From Cheilinus undulatus (Eukaryota; Chordata; Actinopteri; Labriformes; Labridae), in NCBI RefSeq assembly GCF_018320785.1, contig NC_054870.1, positions 3,576,433-3,640,432 of the forward strand: a stretch of 64,000 nt of DNA, read 5' to 3'. Positions 30,800 to 42,800 of the stretch are shown piece after piece; position 1 is the stretch's first letter; the number at the start of each line of letters is the position of its first letter. The notes under the pieces were generated by a model. The model saw only the letters and a program-made list of their open reading frames with translations. It ran no database searches and was not told the DNA's origin. Position numbers and translations under genes: made by a program.

Positions 30800-32400
30800 T
30801 TATAAACTTCTCTGATTGACCTCTCTCTCTCTCTTCAGCATGTGAACATTATTCATTTAATTATAAATGAGCTCAGATTCAGCACACTGACATCTTGATT
30901 GCAGCGTATTTTTCGAAATGTTTTAGCATCCTGAATGATTTGATAAGACTTACATTGATAATGAATTGACACCAATTAAATAGAAACACACTATTGCCAC
31001 AGACAGTGACTGAGACAGAGACTAAATAGGTTAAAGTTCATCATCATACAGTCAGGATTCAACAGGTCATAGAAGCTGCTTTATCCCTTAAAATGTGTTC
31101 TCCATGTCAGCGGATGATCTCAAAATGTCCGATTTTTATGGTGGATGAACTCACAAACAAAAATGTGAAAAAATTAAAAGTGAACACCCTTTGAAAAATG
31201 GACCATATTCCTGTAGTCTATAGGGTCACCTTTCAGACCTCTGTGAGAATGATGGAGCTTTATTCTTGCTATAAAATAAAATATTACATTCATGCATAAA
31301 GTAGAGGATGTTAAAATGATTAAGTGTCCCTTCACTTTAATGACAAATTGGAAAATAAATATAAACTACAATGAAAGAAAGTGTTGGCACCAAACATTTC
31401 CTGGGAGAGGATCCCTAAAACCCCAAATAAGGCATAATCTAATGTCATTATTTAACTTCCTTAAGTAATGTAAATTGTCATCAGAACTTCATTGCACTTT
31501 GTAAAATATATTTTCTTTAGAGGACCTGTTAATACCAATTTTTAATATAGAAATAGTTCATTTAAGGGGCCAACCTTCTTTTCTCATTTGTCTAGTACTA
31601 TTTCTCTTGAAAAAGCAAAAGTGACTGATTAAAAGAATTCAGTATTTCTTATTATCTGCCTGTCTGGTTTGCATAAATCATAATCCTGTAATGCTGCACA
31701 AATAACCTAGTTTCATTCCGACATCAGGCTGTGCAATTAAATAATCACATAAAAAGCTACATCTTCTATTATTATATTAAAAAATCCTACAGAAAGGCCC
31801 TTAAGTTTACAATAGTTCCACTGCTGACCTTTGTAGAAGGACCTTAATTTTCAGAAAAGGAAAAACTTTCATTTTTGGAAAATATTAATTTATTTTGAAA
31901 GCAGCACTGTGAAAACTTCAGGTTTTGTACTTTTATGCAACCTAATATCAGCATGTTTTAGTTGAGAAATACACACTTCTAATCCATCATTCTTTTCTGT
32001 GATTCATGATACCATTTATGGGTTGTATCGCAATCATGAATTGAAATGGTATCCAGTATAATCGCACATTTTAACCAAATCCTGCAGCAAACCAGCACCC
32101 CATAAGATTTATTAGTTAAACAGTATATCAGTGTTTACTTTAAATGCATGTTCAAGCTAAAATGAGGGAGAATAGCTGTTAAAAGGTCTGAGCTAGCCTC
32201 TTAGCTCATGTCTTGGGTGTCCCAGCATGCTGAGTGCAGTAAGGTTGCTGGATAGCGGTGCCTTTTTTCATGGCATTTCTCTGTTTGTTGTCATAAACAC
32301 TCTTGTAAAGGAAACTCAGAGACGACATATGGCAAGCGAGGCTGGGCGGATGTAAATGAGCCACGGTGAGCCTCAGAGTCATAGACATTATATGGAGGTT
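30800..32400. other. non-coding stretch, nothing recognised
   Basis: AT-rich sequence with only short frames. A CTCTCTCTCT run occurs at 30822. The 32206-32388 minus frame (60 codons) has no motif. Confidence 0.4.
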
Positions 32401-32623
32401 GTTATTTGTAAACCAGCCGAGTGAATTCTGATATCAGGTCACCATTGGAGACATATTATTCATGCAAAGTGTGAATATGCAAACTAAAGTGCAGAAAACT
32501 TTGTATCTGATTACCCAGCATGGAGGATAATGCAAAATGTAAACAGGCTCTAATTTGTTTAGAGTATTAACTCTAAAATGTTCATGAATCTCCTCTCTGG
32601 CTGTTGTTTCTCCCACTAGAGTT

Positions 32624-32821
32624 TCAACCCCAGCTCTCAAAACTATCTGCTCTAAAGTCATCAGTCTCTAGTGTTTCCTCCACTGAATACCGGGGCATGA
32701 TGCCATGATGTCTGCATTCAAGTACAATAACAAAAGGTACCCCACTGTTATCTTCCTTCACCAGTCTCACATGGTGAGTGGATTTTTCCTTCAAATGCGG
32801 CGTAATACCTATCTCGTACAT
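32624..32821 (-). CDS. 65-codon ORF of unknown nature
   Basis: ATG at 32821 to TGA at 32624. It starts MYEIGITPHLKEK and ends DDFRADSFESWG. I do not recognise it. It lies just downstream of the possible Pro/Ser-rich exon at 32917-33172 on the same strand. An overlapping frame (32661-32434) continues with plausible sequence. It may be chance or the remnant of a gene. Confidence 0.2.
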   Translation of the reverse strand: MYEIGITPHLKEKSTHHVRLVKEDNSGVPFVIVLECRHHGIMPRYSVEETLETDDFRADSFESWG

Positions 32822-32916
32822 AAAACATCATTTCTCTGCCAGCTCATGGCATTGAAGTCTGATGTGGGAGGTCTGGGATCGTGACAGGGCGGTGGAGGCG
32901 GATAGGGATACTTCTC

Positions 32917-33172
32917 TTATTTGACCTTGTCAGAGGGGCTCGTAGGTCTAGGTCCAGGCAGCAGTGGTACAGGAGACGTGGCCTGGATGAGGGCGGGGTT
33001 CAGGATGATTGGCAGGGACATGGGTGGGACTCCCACCTGCAGTGGAGAGGTGAGCGGCTGCAGGATGAGGGGGGACTGGCTCAGAGGTGAGGAAGCCTGA
33101 GTGTGGGACGTGGTTAACGGGAATGGGATGGGTGACACGGAGGGAAGGACTGGAGATGATCGGTCTGATCCT
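32917..33172 (-). CDS. possible terminal coding exon, Pro/Ser-rich
   Basis: On the minus strand a strong acceptor (TTTTTATTTCTGTTTTTCAG) ends at 33173. It is followed by an 84-residue open frame to TAA at 32917-32919. The peptide is rich in Pro, Ser and Leu (QSPLILQPLTSPLQVGVPPM, SLPIILNPALIQATSP). This composition is like the disordered C-terminal tail of a transcription regulator. No upstream exon is identified: the next 300 bp are repeat. It could be an exon of a gene reaching in from the right, a retrocopy tail, or chance. Confidence 0.35.
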
Positions 33173-33279
33173 GAAAAACAGAAATAAAAACAACATGGAT
33201 GATTTAGAAAGATTTCCTCGTTTAACACCAGATTTAACACCAGTTTTTCCTGGCTTAAATTGAGGCAGAGGTGGTTCTG

Positions 33280-33530
33280 ATCATGCGTACTCTGACCTTT
33301 CTAGGGAAATGCAGGGGCAGACCAAGCGGCAACCTCCAGTCCTGAAAAATGAAGCCAATGTGGAAGTGCAATAAATTGCTATACCGCGAGTGTCCACTTG
33401 AGGCTGGCTGCAGGAACACCAGCAGTCCCATCTGGACACATGTTAAACAGCTGGATTTGACTCTAGAAATAAACTGGTTTACAGCCTGGTACAAAACACC
33501 AAACGTGTCTCATTAGCTAGTGTCTTATTG
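33280..33530. mobile_element. dispersed fish repeat
   Basis: Contains GCAACCTCCAGTCCTGAAAA and CCACTTGAGGCTGGCTGCAG, phrases of a repeat I associate with many fish genomes. The 79-codon minus frame across it is not a gene. Confidence 0.4.
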
Positions 33531-33599
33531 TGCTCCCACTGTACGGGGGGTGATTTTTTGTACACGATCGTTTGGACTATATTTAGGATGAAAGCTGAT

Positions 33600-34100
33600 T
33601 GGTGCGTCTCATTTGATTGACAGATAGCTCGGCAGGCAGAGGCTCTGTTTCTGTCAACCAGAATGCTAGCTAGCAGGCTGACAGGAAGTCGTGCTTAGTG
33701 GGCGACAGCAGAGTCGTGACGTTAACAAGCAGCAGCAAGAGCTGGTGCAGTTATGGAGGAAGAGATTAGCATGGATGCTGCTAAAGCGCCAGTTTTATCA
33801 GAACTTCCTTAAAAGAAGAACAAAGCACAGCAGTGGTTGTTTTCTTTTCAAAAACGACAAAAGTCGAGTACTGACATGTCTATAGTCGCCATGTTTTGCG
33901 TTATTCCTCAGTAGCTACGCAGCTCAACAGCAGCTACGTCACGTTTTGTTGCTCTTATTGGCCCGTAGAGATGTGACAGACAGAACGTCCATCCAATCAC
34001 ACTCCAAATATTTTTAAAGCCTCTGCCTTTTCTCAAATGTTTCCTATTGAAGCTTTCCCAGATGGATGTGTGAAATAAATCCATCTGGCGTGTCAGGTTA
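33600..34100 (-). mobile_element. terminal half of the MULE-like family found at 55074-55631
   Basis: Reverse-complement relative of the element at 55074-55631. It shares the segment ATGTGACAGACAGAACGT, the 34012-34080 block and the end ATCCATCTGGCGTGTCAGGTTA. The other end of this copy is missing here. A fragment of the opposite end (TAACCTTGCAAAGCAGATGG) is at 34903-34985. Confidence 0.7.
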
Positions 34101-34566
34101 ACTCATTTATGTTTGTTCCTCAAAGTCACATAGTATGGCAGGATGGACATTTCCGATTGGTCTCCAAAGTCACATGATATGGATGAGCAGTAAAGCCAAA
34201 ACAGTCTTGAGGAGAGAGAGGCAGGGAGGCACTCGGCGGAGAAGTGGTGGTGAGACATAATTTATCGTACTCATCTGGTATTGATACTTGTCTCGAGATA
34301 TCAATACCAAAAGAGTAGTTTGGAAATATGGATATATAGATACTGTAGTATCAATACTCCCACAACTACTGTTGGGACTGAGCGGGTCATGAGTCTGCCT
34401 GGTTTCCTCTAGACATATCATTTAGAATTGAGGTCAAACAGTTCAATCTTTGCTTCATCAAACAAACTCAGAGTGCGTTTTCATGTTTTTTACAGTGAGA
34501 AAAGGCTTCTGTCTTCCCACTCTGCCTTAAAGCCTAGATCGGAAAAAGATTTTACACTAGATCCTA

Positions 34567-34765
34567 CACTACTAGTCAAAAGTTTGGACACAACTTGTTA
34601 TTCAAAGGTTTGTCTCTGTTTTTATTATGTCTACATTGTTGATTAATCTCAAAGACACCAAAACTATGAAAGAACTCAGATGGAATTATGTTGTAAACAA
34701 AAAAGGGTTAAACGAACCAGAATATGTTTTCTATTTTAGATTCTTCAAACTTTTGACTGGTACTG
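34567..34765. mobile_element. short Tc1-type MITE
   Basis: Ends CACTACTAGTCAAAAGTTTG and CAAACTTTTGACTGGTACTG are inverted copies, each bordered by TA. Non-coding, 199 bp. Confidence 0.8.
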
Positions 34766-34902
34766 TAAGAGGTTAAGTTATAATTCTGTGGAACTACAAA
34801 TAAAAAGACAATTACTTGTTACCAAACTGAAAAAGGCTATCAGTCTGATTTAGTCGCAACTGAGGAATAAATTTACCATTAACGGCCAATGTGGCATGTA
34901 TG

Positions 34903-34985
34903 TAACCTTGCAAAGCAGATGGATACGCCCATTTCCTTGTTTTTCACTGGCAAATCCATCTTGCAAAGCTCCCACCTGAACCTAA
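34903..34985 (+). mobile_element. terminal fragment of the MULE-like family
   Basis: TAACCTTGCAAAGCAGATGG and the following 60 bases match the complement of the right end of the element at 55074-55631. Homology stops after TGAACC. Confidence 0.75.
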
Positions 34986-35800
34986 TTAAAAGTTGTAAAA
35001 TGCAGATTTTTATCAGTTAGTGCAAATTTCAGGAATAACAGTATTGATGTGTTTTTTCTTAATTCAGTCAGATACTTTAGTGTTCACTACTTCTGATCCT
35101 GTGAGTTTCCCTTAGCACCTACTGCCTCAGATGTGTGCACCTGCAGCTTCCCCTGCAGAGCAGGGAATCTGTGTTAGTATCTTGGTCACTTTATAATGTA
35201 GCTGTCATCTCCTGCTTACTTTGTCATGCTGTTATTATAGCTTAATGATGTCATAATGCTACTGCTGTATCTTGTTCGTTTTATAACGTAGCTCATAAAT
35301 CTTAGTAGCTCATAATGCAACTGATGAATTTTGGTTACTCTTTCATTTAACGGTCGTATTTTAGACATTATTTAGTGCTGCTGTTGTGTATTGGTCATGA
35401 CATATCTATTGCATTTCCATATTTTTATATTGCTGCTTTTGCATCTTGGTTATTTTATAACGTAGCTTCTAAAGGTTGGTAGCTCATAATATTACTGATG
35501 AATATTGGTTACTCTTTTACTTCAGTGTTGCATTTCAGGCACTACGTAATGTTGCTGATGTGTAATGGTCATGGCCTATCAATTGCTTTCCTGTATTTCT
35601 ATATTGATAATACTGTACCATGGTCATTTTATAATAATGCTCTGCACTTTATATATGTCATAGAACAGGGTCTATTTATGGTTTTATTTATCTATCTCTG
35701 TCAGGCCTTAGCCTTTAAAATACATATGTGAAAATTTTAGACTACTTTATTACCTTTATACAATTTGTACATAGTAGGACTTATTTGTCATTCTCTATAA
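34986..35800. repeat. imperfect local duplication, otherwise non-coding
   Basis: Phrases such as ATAACGTAGCT, TTGGTTACTCTTT and GCTCATAATRC recur at spacings of about 180-190 bp (35284/35458, 35300/35480, 35336/35507). A local tandem duplication is the simplest reading. No gene. Confidence 0.5.
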
Positions 35801-35819
35801 TGATCACTAGTGTATTTTT

Positions 35820-36025
35820 TGTACTTTGTCTTGTCAGCTGTGGTCCTGTCAGGTGTCTACCCTTGTTTTTGGGACTTTTATGTATGTTGTGTGTCAGTTT
35901 AATGTGGGACAACAGATGGAAATTAGCGACTCGCTAAATCTGGTGCAACCATATTTTCATTTGCTTTCTATAAATGATCACTGTCATTGCCCACTGTCCA
36001 GTGATAAATAAACTAAACTAAACTA
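35820..36025 (+). mobile_element. 3' tail of a LINE
   Basis: The segment GGAAATTAGCGACTCGCTAA followed by GATAAATAAACTAAACTAAAC resembles the 3' untranslated tail and short terminal tandem repeat of a fish non-LTR retrotransposon. No reverse transcriptase is attached. Confidence 0.45.
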
Positions 36026-36429
36026 GACAGGATCTCAAGACCTCATTACCTTTGCAACCTTTTTCCTCCGTTAGAGGAAACTAAAAAAAAAAACAAATGA
36101 TTGTGGCTCATACTGGAGTAACTTATTATCCATATTTTACATTATGTAATAATAGGCCTATGATGCCCTAAGCAAACACTTTATTTTAAGAAATTTGGCA
36201 GTGATAACAATAAAAACTTTGGTTTGACCTAATTCTATTCTGTTCCATGATAATCAAAGACCTGCGGTGCACTCTGACCCTTAATAGATTAAATTCTTGG
36301 TGTCATCTAAGCCCATGTCTGCTGGGAATAAAAATGTAAAAATATCGCAATAATAAAATTAGAAAACTCCAAACTCCTAAAATACCAAGAAAAAAGTAAA
36401 AACAGCGGGTGAAAGTAGCCGTCTAAGAA

Positions 36430-36821
36430 GCAGACCCTCACAGCTTTATTTATAAAACCACAGTTTCAAACAACACCTGCAAACAAGAAGAGAACAGACG
36501 ATCAAACAAACTTAAATATGCTAATGACTATCTCCGGACCGGAGCTAGAGTTAGCTCTAGGTTGAGTAAAGTGAACCAGCTTTAAATGGATCCACAAAAG
36601 GCTTGTACAGTCAGGGTTGGTTTCAGTGAAACTGTCTGCATGTAGAGCTTTAATTTACATTATTATAAACACGTGTGCACATGCAGGCACAGACACCTCT
36701 GTGCTAGAGAAAAAGATGGGGGGGAATGTCCAGGTTACAAAGTCCATCAGTCCAGTCCAGTCTCATGAAGGCCGGGAGGGTCCTCCATCCATCCCTATGG
36801 TCTGCGGGTTTACTGGATCTT
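36430..36821 (-). other. tm9sf2: 3' UTR of tm9sf2
   Basis: Extends from the stop codon at 36822-36824 to about 36430. An AATAAA on the minus strand (TTTATT at 36445-36450) gives a natural polyadenylation point, for a 3' UTR of roughly 390 bp. Confidence 0.6.
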
Positions 36822-39800
36822 TCAGTCCACCTTGACCACACTGTAGATCTTGGTAACAAACCAGAAACAGGCAAAGAAACCAATTGTACCTGAAGAGAAA
36901 GAAGTTACCTTTAATATGGAGAAGATGGTAGAGGAACTGTGAAACAATCAGCATGAAAACAAAAAAACACACATCAAAGCCCATCCCTACTTCTTTGATA
37001 CCCACCAGTGAATAAGAAAAAGATGAGAGCCATGATCATTGTGTATCCAAAGTACAGGATGGTGCTGGCCAGTCCAGTGATTTGCAGCTTTGAGAAGAAG
37101 TAGTGAATTGCATAAACAAGGAAATAGGCAGCAGTGAATCCACTAGTCAGGAAGGAACGCCACTGCCAATGGTAGTCCTGTGAGTTGGAGATGAATAGTT
37201 GAGTTAATATCTATCTACTGTACAAACTATCTTACAATGTTAAAGGTAACTAACCTCTGCTGTGCCACTGTGTCTTTCACTGTTAATTTTGTTGACTAAA
37301 TCTATGACTAAAAATGTTCACCTACACCCTTTTTTCCATGCAAAATACAAAGACTAGCCAAAAATAGATCTGTGATGACTAGAACTGACTACAAGTGAGT
37401 TTAGTTTTCGTCAAGATGACTAAAACTAGACCAAAAATGTAATGTAGTTTTCATCGGATATTCAGATTCCATGATATTCCTCCACTGAGGGTAAATCTGT
37501 CACAATATAATGCACCTGTATCTATTCTGCCTCTCAGCTGTAGAAAGCAGGGACCCCAGGTTTGGCAGAGTGCAGAGAACACACTACCATGAGTTGGTAC
37601 CAGATTCTGGCAAGAAAATAAATGTTTGGACTAAAAGTAAAGACTAAAATGTTATGGACTAAATCTATAAAGGGTAGAAATGACTAAAATGTCACTAAAA
37701 CTAAAAGGTATTTAATCTAAAGTCTAAAGCTGAGACTAGAATTAAAAATAGCAGTCAAAGTTAACACTGGTGTCTTTACTAGAACTGCTGTTGAAAGGAA
37801 ACGCTGCAGTAATGGCATTTTTGCTGATATACAGATCTGCTAAGCTAACTCTGACATTTAGTGTCTGATATACACTGCCTGGCCAAAAAAAAAAAGTCAC
37901 CACCAAAAAAAGGTCACACACTCTATTATTTCATTGGACCGCCTTTAGCTTTGATTACAACACGCATTCGCTGTGGCATTGTTTCGATAAGCTTCTGCAA
38001 TGTCACAAGATTTATTTCCATCCAGTGTTGCATTAATTTTAATATTGATGATGGGAGAGTCTGACCACTGCGCAAAGCCTTCTCCAGCACATCCCAAAGA
38101 TTCTCAATGGGGTTAAGGTCTGGACTCTGTGGTGGCCAATCCATGTGTGAAAATGATGTCTCATGCTCCCTGAACCACTCTTTCACAATTTGAGCCTGAT
38201 GAATCCTGGCATTGTCATCTTGGAATATGCCCGTGCCATTAGGGTAGGAAAAACTGTTTAAGAAATGAGAAGTTACTCGTTGCATCAGCTGGGGTTAAAT
38301 AACTTGTTGCCAGCTGAAAGATAATCACCCATGCAGTAATTATCCAATAGGAGGCTCGTACCTATTTGCTTAGTTAAATCAAGGTGGCGACTTTTTTTTT
38401 TGGCCAGGCAATGTATATAAATTCAACATTGAATTAAATTTCAAGTCAGTAAGCAGGGGACAGCACAGCGGCGCAGGGGTTAGCGCTGTTGCCTCACAGC
38501 AAGAAGGTCCCTGATTCGCCTCCCGGTCAGGGCCTTTCTGTGTGGAGTTTGCATGTTCTCTCTGTGCATGCGTGGGTTCTTTCCGGGTACTCCGGCTTCC
38601 TCCCACCACCAAAGACATGCCAGTTAGGTTAACTGGTAAATCTAAATTGGCGTGTCTGTGTGTCTGGTTGTCTGTCTCTGTATGTCAGCCCTGCAATTGA
38701 CTGGCGACCAGTCCAGGGTGTACCCCACCTCTCACCCAATGACTGCTGGGATAGGCTCCAGCACACCTGAGACCCCTAACGGGATAAGCGGTATAGAAAA
38801 TGGATGGGTGGATGGAATTTAGTAAGCAGTTCAGTTTAGTGCTGTAGAAAAAAGAGGATTTGATTTTTCTTTTTCATTTTAAGGCTCAGTTGGTTAGAGT
38901 TTCCTAACCTGACATTTTGTCCTTGATATAAAGATTTTTTTCCTTTAAGAAAATTTTAGTTGGGCTTTCAGTAGAAGCATGGGACAGGGACATATTGAAT
39001 AGAAAATTACTTTATTTACTATTTTAAAAAAAAATCTGTAGTTACAACAGTAAAGTCAAACTTAAATATTTCATTTTAAAAAGATTAATGAATCAGCTCA
39101 TTTATCTATCTCAACACTGAAACCAAAAATTTAGAATATGAACAAAAGTGCTGTTTTGACCCATAAATTGATTACTTTTATTTCTAATAATTATTGTTAT
39201 CTAGTCATTTTGTCAGATGTGTAATACAATGTTCTTTACTGATATGTACTGTATATACTTATCAAACATTGTATGAAAAATACTAGATCTAAAACTGGAT
39301 TTTTGTCTGTTTGTTTCTTACCTCAGCACATAGGTGGAAGTAGCAAAGCAAGATGGTGGCCTCAGAGCAGGTGATGACCAAAATAATGAAGACAAGGAAA
39401 AGGAAGCCAAACATGTAGTACATCTGATGGGACCTGGTGGACAGGAGACAGAAGTCTAAATGGGCACTAAAGGAAATGTATGTGTGGGATTCTGTACATA
39501 TTCTGGTCAGTCTGACAACACATCTGGTAAATACAACAGTTTAAAATACTAAATCTAGGTCTAAAAAGAGATTAGGCCTTGTCATGTTGTTATTCATATT
39601 AAATCATGTGCCTGTGGCTAATTGGTTTGTTTTCAGTGGAAAGGTTGCTAGCTTAATCCCCAGCTCCAACAGTGTACATACTGCAGTGAAACCCCAGACT
39701 GCTCCAGATGCCATAGCCATGTGAATGTCTATAAATGGTAATAATGATCCTTCTGAATAGCATCAGTGTATTAATGAGGAAATGTGGCATAAGAGCACAA

Positions 39801-42800
39801 AAGACTAGAAAAGCACAATGGGGGCAAAAGGTTTTTTAAATGCATTTTATACAGCCTTTAAAATGTAAAATAAAGCTTTGGAGGTCTATAAAAATAAAAG
39901 TTAATAAAGGGAAACAAAGTTATCAGTTCTCTAATTTACCAAATCAGTGAGTCAGCTTCTTTGATATCATGGATAGGATTTCAAAGATTCAGGGTGGGAC
40001 AGCTTAGAGTAGCATCTTTTTGTAAAAATGTGATACCCTCACCTTTTTCAAATCATGCTCTTAAGCATGTACTGGAACAGGCAGTAGTATGCTAAAACAG
40101 TATTTCTGGATATTTAACAATAGCCCCAGCATTGCCATCATGAAGATGATGCTCTGAAATGTGTGAATATTTACAATAAATGCTTTAAGAGCGTGTGATT
40201 GTTTCTAGCAGCAGCACCGCTGCCTGTGTTTTAGGATGCTGTAAAAAGGATGACAGAACTGTTAATGATTTTGCAGCAATAATTTATCAAAAAATGGAAA
40301 AGAAATTAAAAGGACTGGTACACGTAAACTTGTGCCACTGAATAGCGCCATGCTACAGTGCTGCACAATGGTCTTCTCCAAAGTCACCCTGCAAACCATG
40401 CATTACTGGTTGCAATGCATTTAAAAATACTGAGATTCTTCTTTAGGGGATGAATCAGAGGTGGGAAAGGAACTGAAATTTATTGACAATATACCCTCAG
40501 GCCAATGCGTTGACTGATGCTGCAGCAGGCAGAATTAAAACCATCGCCCCACTCTTAAACTGACTTTAACCTATTTCTATGGGATATGATTGACTATTGA
40601 TGCACATCATGAAAATAAATCATATTTACAGCCTATCTATATCCGTATAAAAGTACAGGAAATATAACTACACATTCCTAAAATCTACCTGATAATAGTT
40701 CTGGTTATTTGTTCTCATATTACCACTTAATGAGGGGGAAAAGAGTGCATATATGCCACCATGCAGAGAGAGAGGAATAATAAATAGTAAATGAACTTTA
40801 GCTTGTAGAGTGCTTTTCTAGTCATCTGTCTACTCAAAGCGCTTTTACACTGCAGGCCACACCTACACATTCACTCCACATTCATACACTGATGGCAGAG
40901 GTTTCTATGGAGAACTGGCCGTCAATATCAGCTAATCCCATAAATATGGAATGAGCCTGGAGGTTGACTTGACTTTGTTGTGACAACTTCTCTTCAGTGT
41001 ATTTTTGGGTATCATTGGCAAGACGCGTCTAATATTGGAGTGGGAATGGGAGTGGCAGTTGCACTTTTACGGGCACCTGGCAAGCTTTCCCAGGCTTGTG
41101 ATTGACGGACATCAGAAGGCCACAGCAGCTGATGCAGCAAAGTGCCGCACCGGCATGTGCTCCCATATCTGACCTGACCATTCAAAGCAGTGGGAACAAA
41201 ATAGGGTAAAAATAAGAGTTAAGTGTCTTGCCTAAGGACACATCAACACTGCAGGAGCTAGGTATTGAATCCACGACTTCCCAACTGCGATTGAGATGAC
41301 TGACTCTACCTACCGAGCCACAGTCGTCCATGATGTGTGTCAGCAATAATGTTGCTATCATACTAGGATGTTTTCATTAAAAGTGAGTTAGGCTGAAGGT
41401 CTCAGTGTATCAGTAGATCTAGGAGAGACCAAACAATGCATTTTTGTGTTCTATGAAAATGTGGTTCACTCATCATGAGCAGAAGACTATCTTATACCTG
41501 TATATGTTTGAGGGCTGGTAATGACATCACTATGACATCACTTAAACAGCATTGATTTGACTCATAGCCTCTGATAGTACAAGCAACAAAAACTGAGACC
41601 TGACATGCTTTAAACTATGAAAACCAAAATATTCTTCTTCTCACCAGATGGAGTTTAGTATGAAGAATAGCTGAATAAATATGCATCCAAAAGGCAGAAT
41701 TCCTCCCATGACGATACCAGGGAAGGGCTTAGTGTAGAATGACTGCTCTGGGATTTGACGAGGAATCTGATTTGTCCGTACAGGATGTTCAATACCCTTA
41801 AAGAATCAAACAGAGATGGTGAGGGACCCAGAGAATCAAACATTTAGAAAAGGTCCCTACTGAGCTGTTAAAATGATAAAGATTATGTCTGTCAAATTAA
41901 GTATAGTATAGTTCAATTTCATGCTATGCCACCACTCACTTTTTCTTACAATAACACCAACACTGACATAGTGTAAATGTTAGGAATGGAAATACAGTTT
42001 ACATTTACTCACAGCCTTTTTGAAGCCAAAGTACGCTCCTATAAAGGTCAGCGGCACTGAGATACAGAACCAAAGAGCCAATATGGCTACGAGAGTGCCG
42101 AAAGGCATGGCTGCAGAGGATCCTTCACCCCACAGGATCAAGTTCATCACAAAGAAATCTGCAAACACCACCCTGAGCAGAGGCAGGGAGGAAGTTACAA
42201 GAAGTTACTACCATAATAAAGTTTGAGGTTTCATGTTTGAGTCACAGTCTTACCCTGGACAGAGTAAAGCTGTCAGCAGAACATTGGTCTTCCACTTCTC
42301 TCCTCCAAAAGCTGTCCAGAAAATAAGCACAAAGGTTTTTTTTTAGAATTAAAAATAATAAAATAATAAATAATTGAACCAAACAGGAGCGTTGTCTTCT
42401 TCCTGATATTTTAAGCCTGTATTACTGAGTGTTAACAACACAAATTTGTTTTTTATGGGGAACATATTGACACCCTCCAACCCACCTTTTTCCTGAGGGG
42501 GGGGGGTCAAGATGTACATCCTACAGCAGCTATGACTGTGGGTACTAGAGTAAGCAAAAAGTGACTTAACAACAACAGTGGTTGTTTTAATTCTCAGTTT
42601 AGTAAGCACTGCTTCATGTTTTCAAAGATCAGGGTACTAAAGTTTAATTTATTTTGAAAGGGCATTTGAGGAAATGGCCAGCCTCACTTGTTTTTGGTTT
42701 TAAGACAAAAACCATAAAATGATTAAAAGGAGAAATGAGGAAAGAAACTTTGAAAAATGGTTTCATGACGTTTCATGCCTTTTGTTGTTTTACAATAAGA

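Noticed and set aside
41645-41843. Minus-strand frame 41655-41843 as a separate small protein
   Set aside because: It is an out-of-frame shadow of the tm9sf2 exon 41645-41796.
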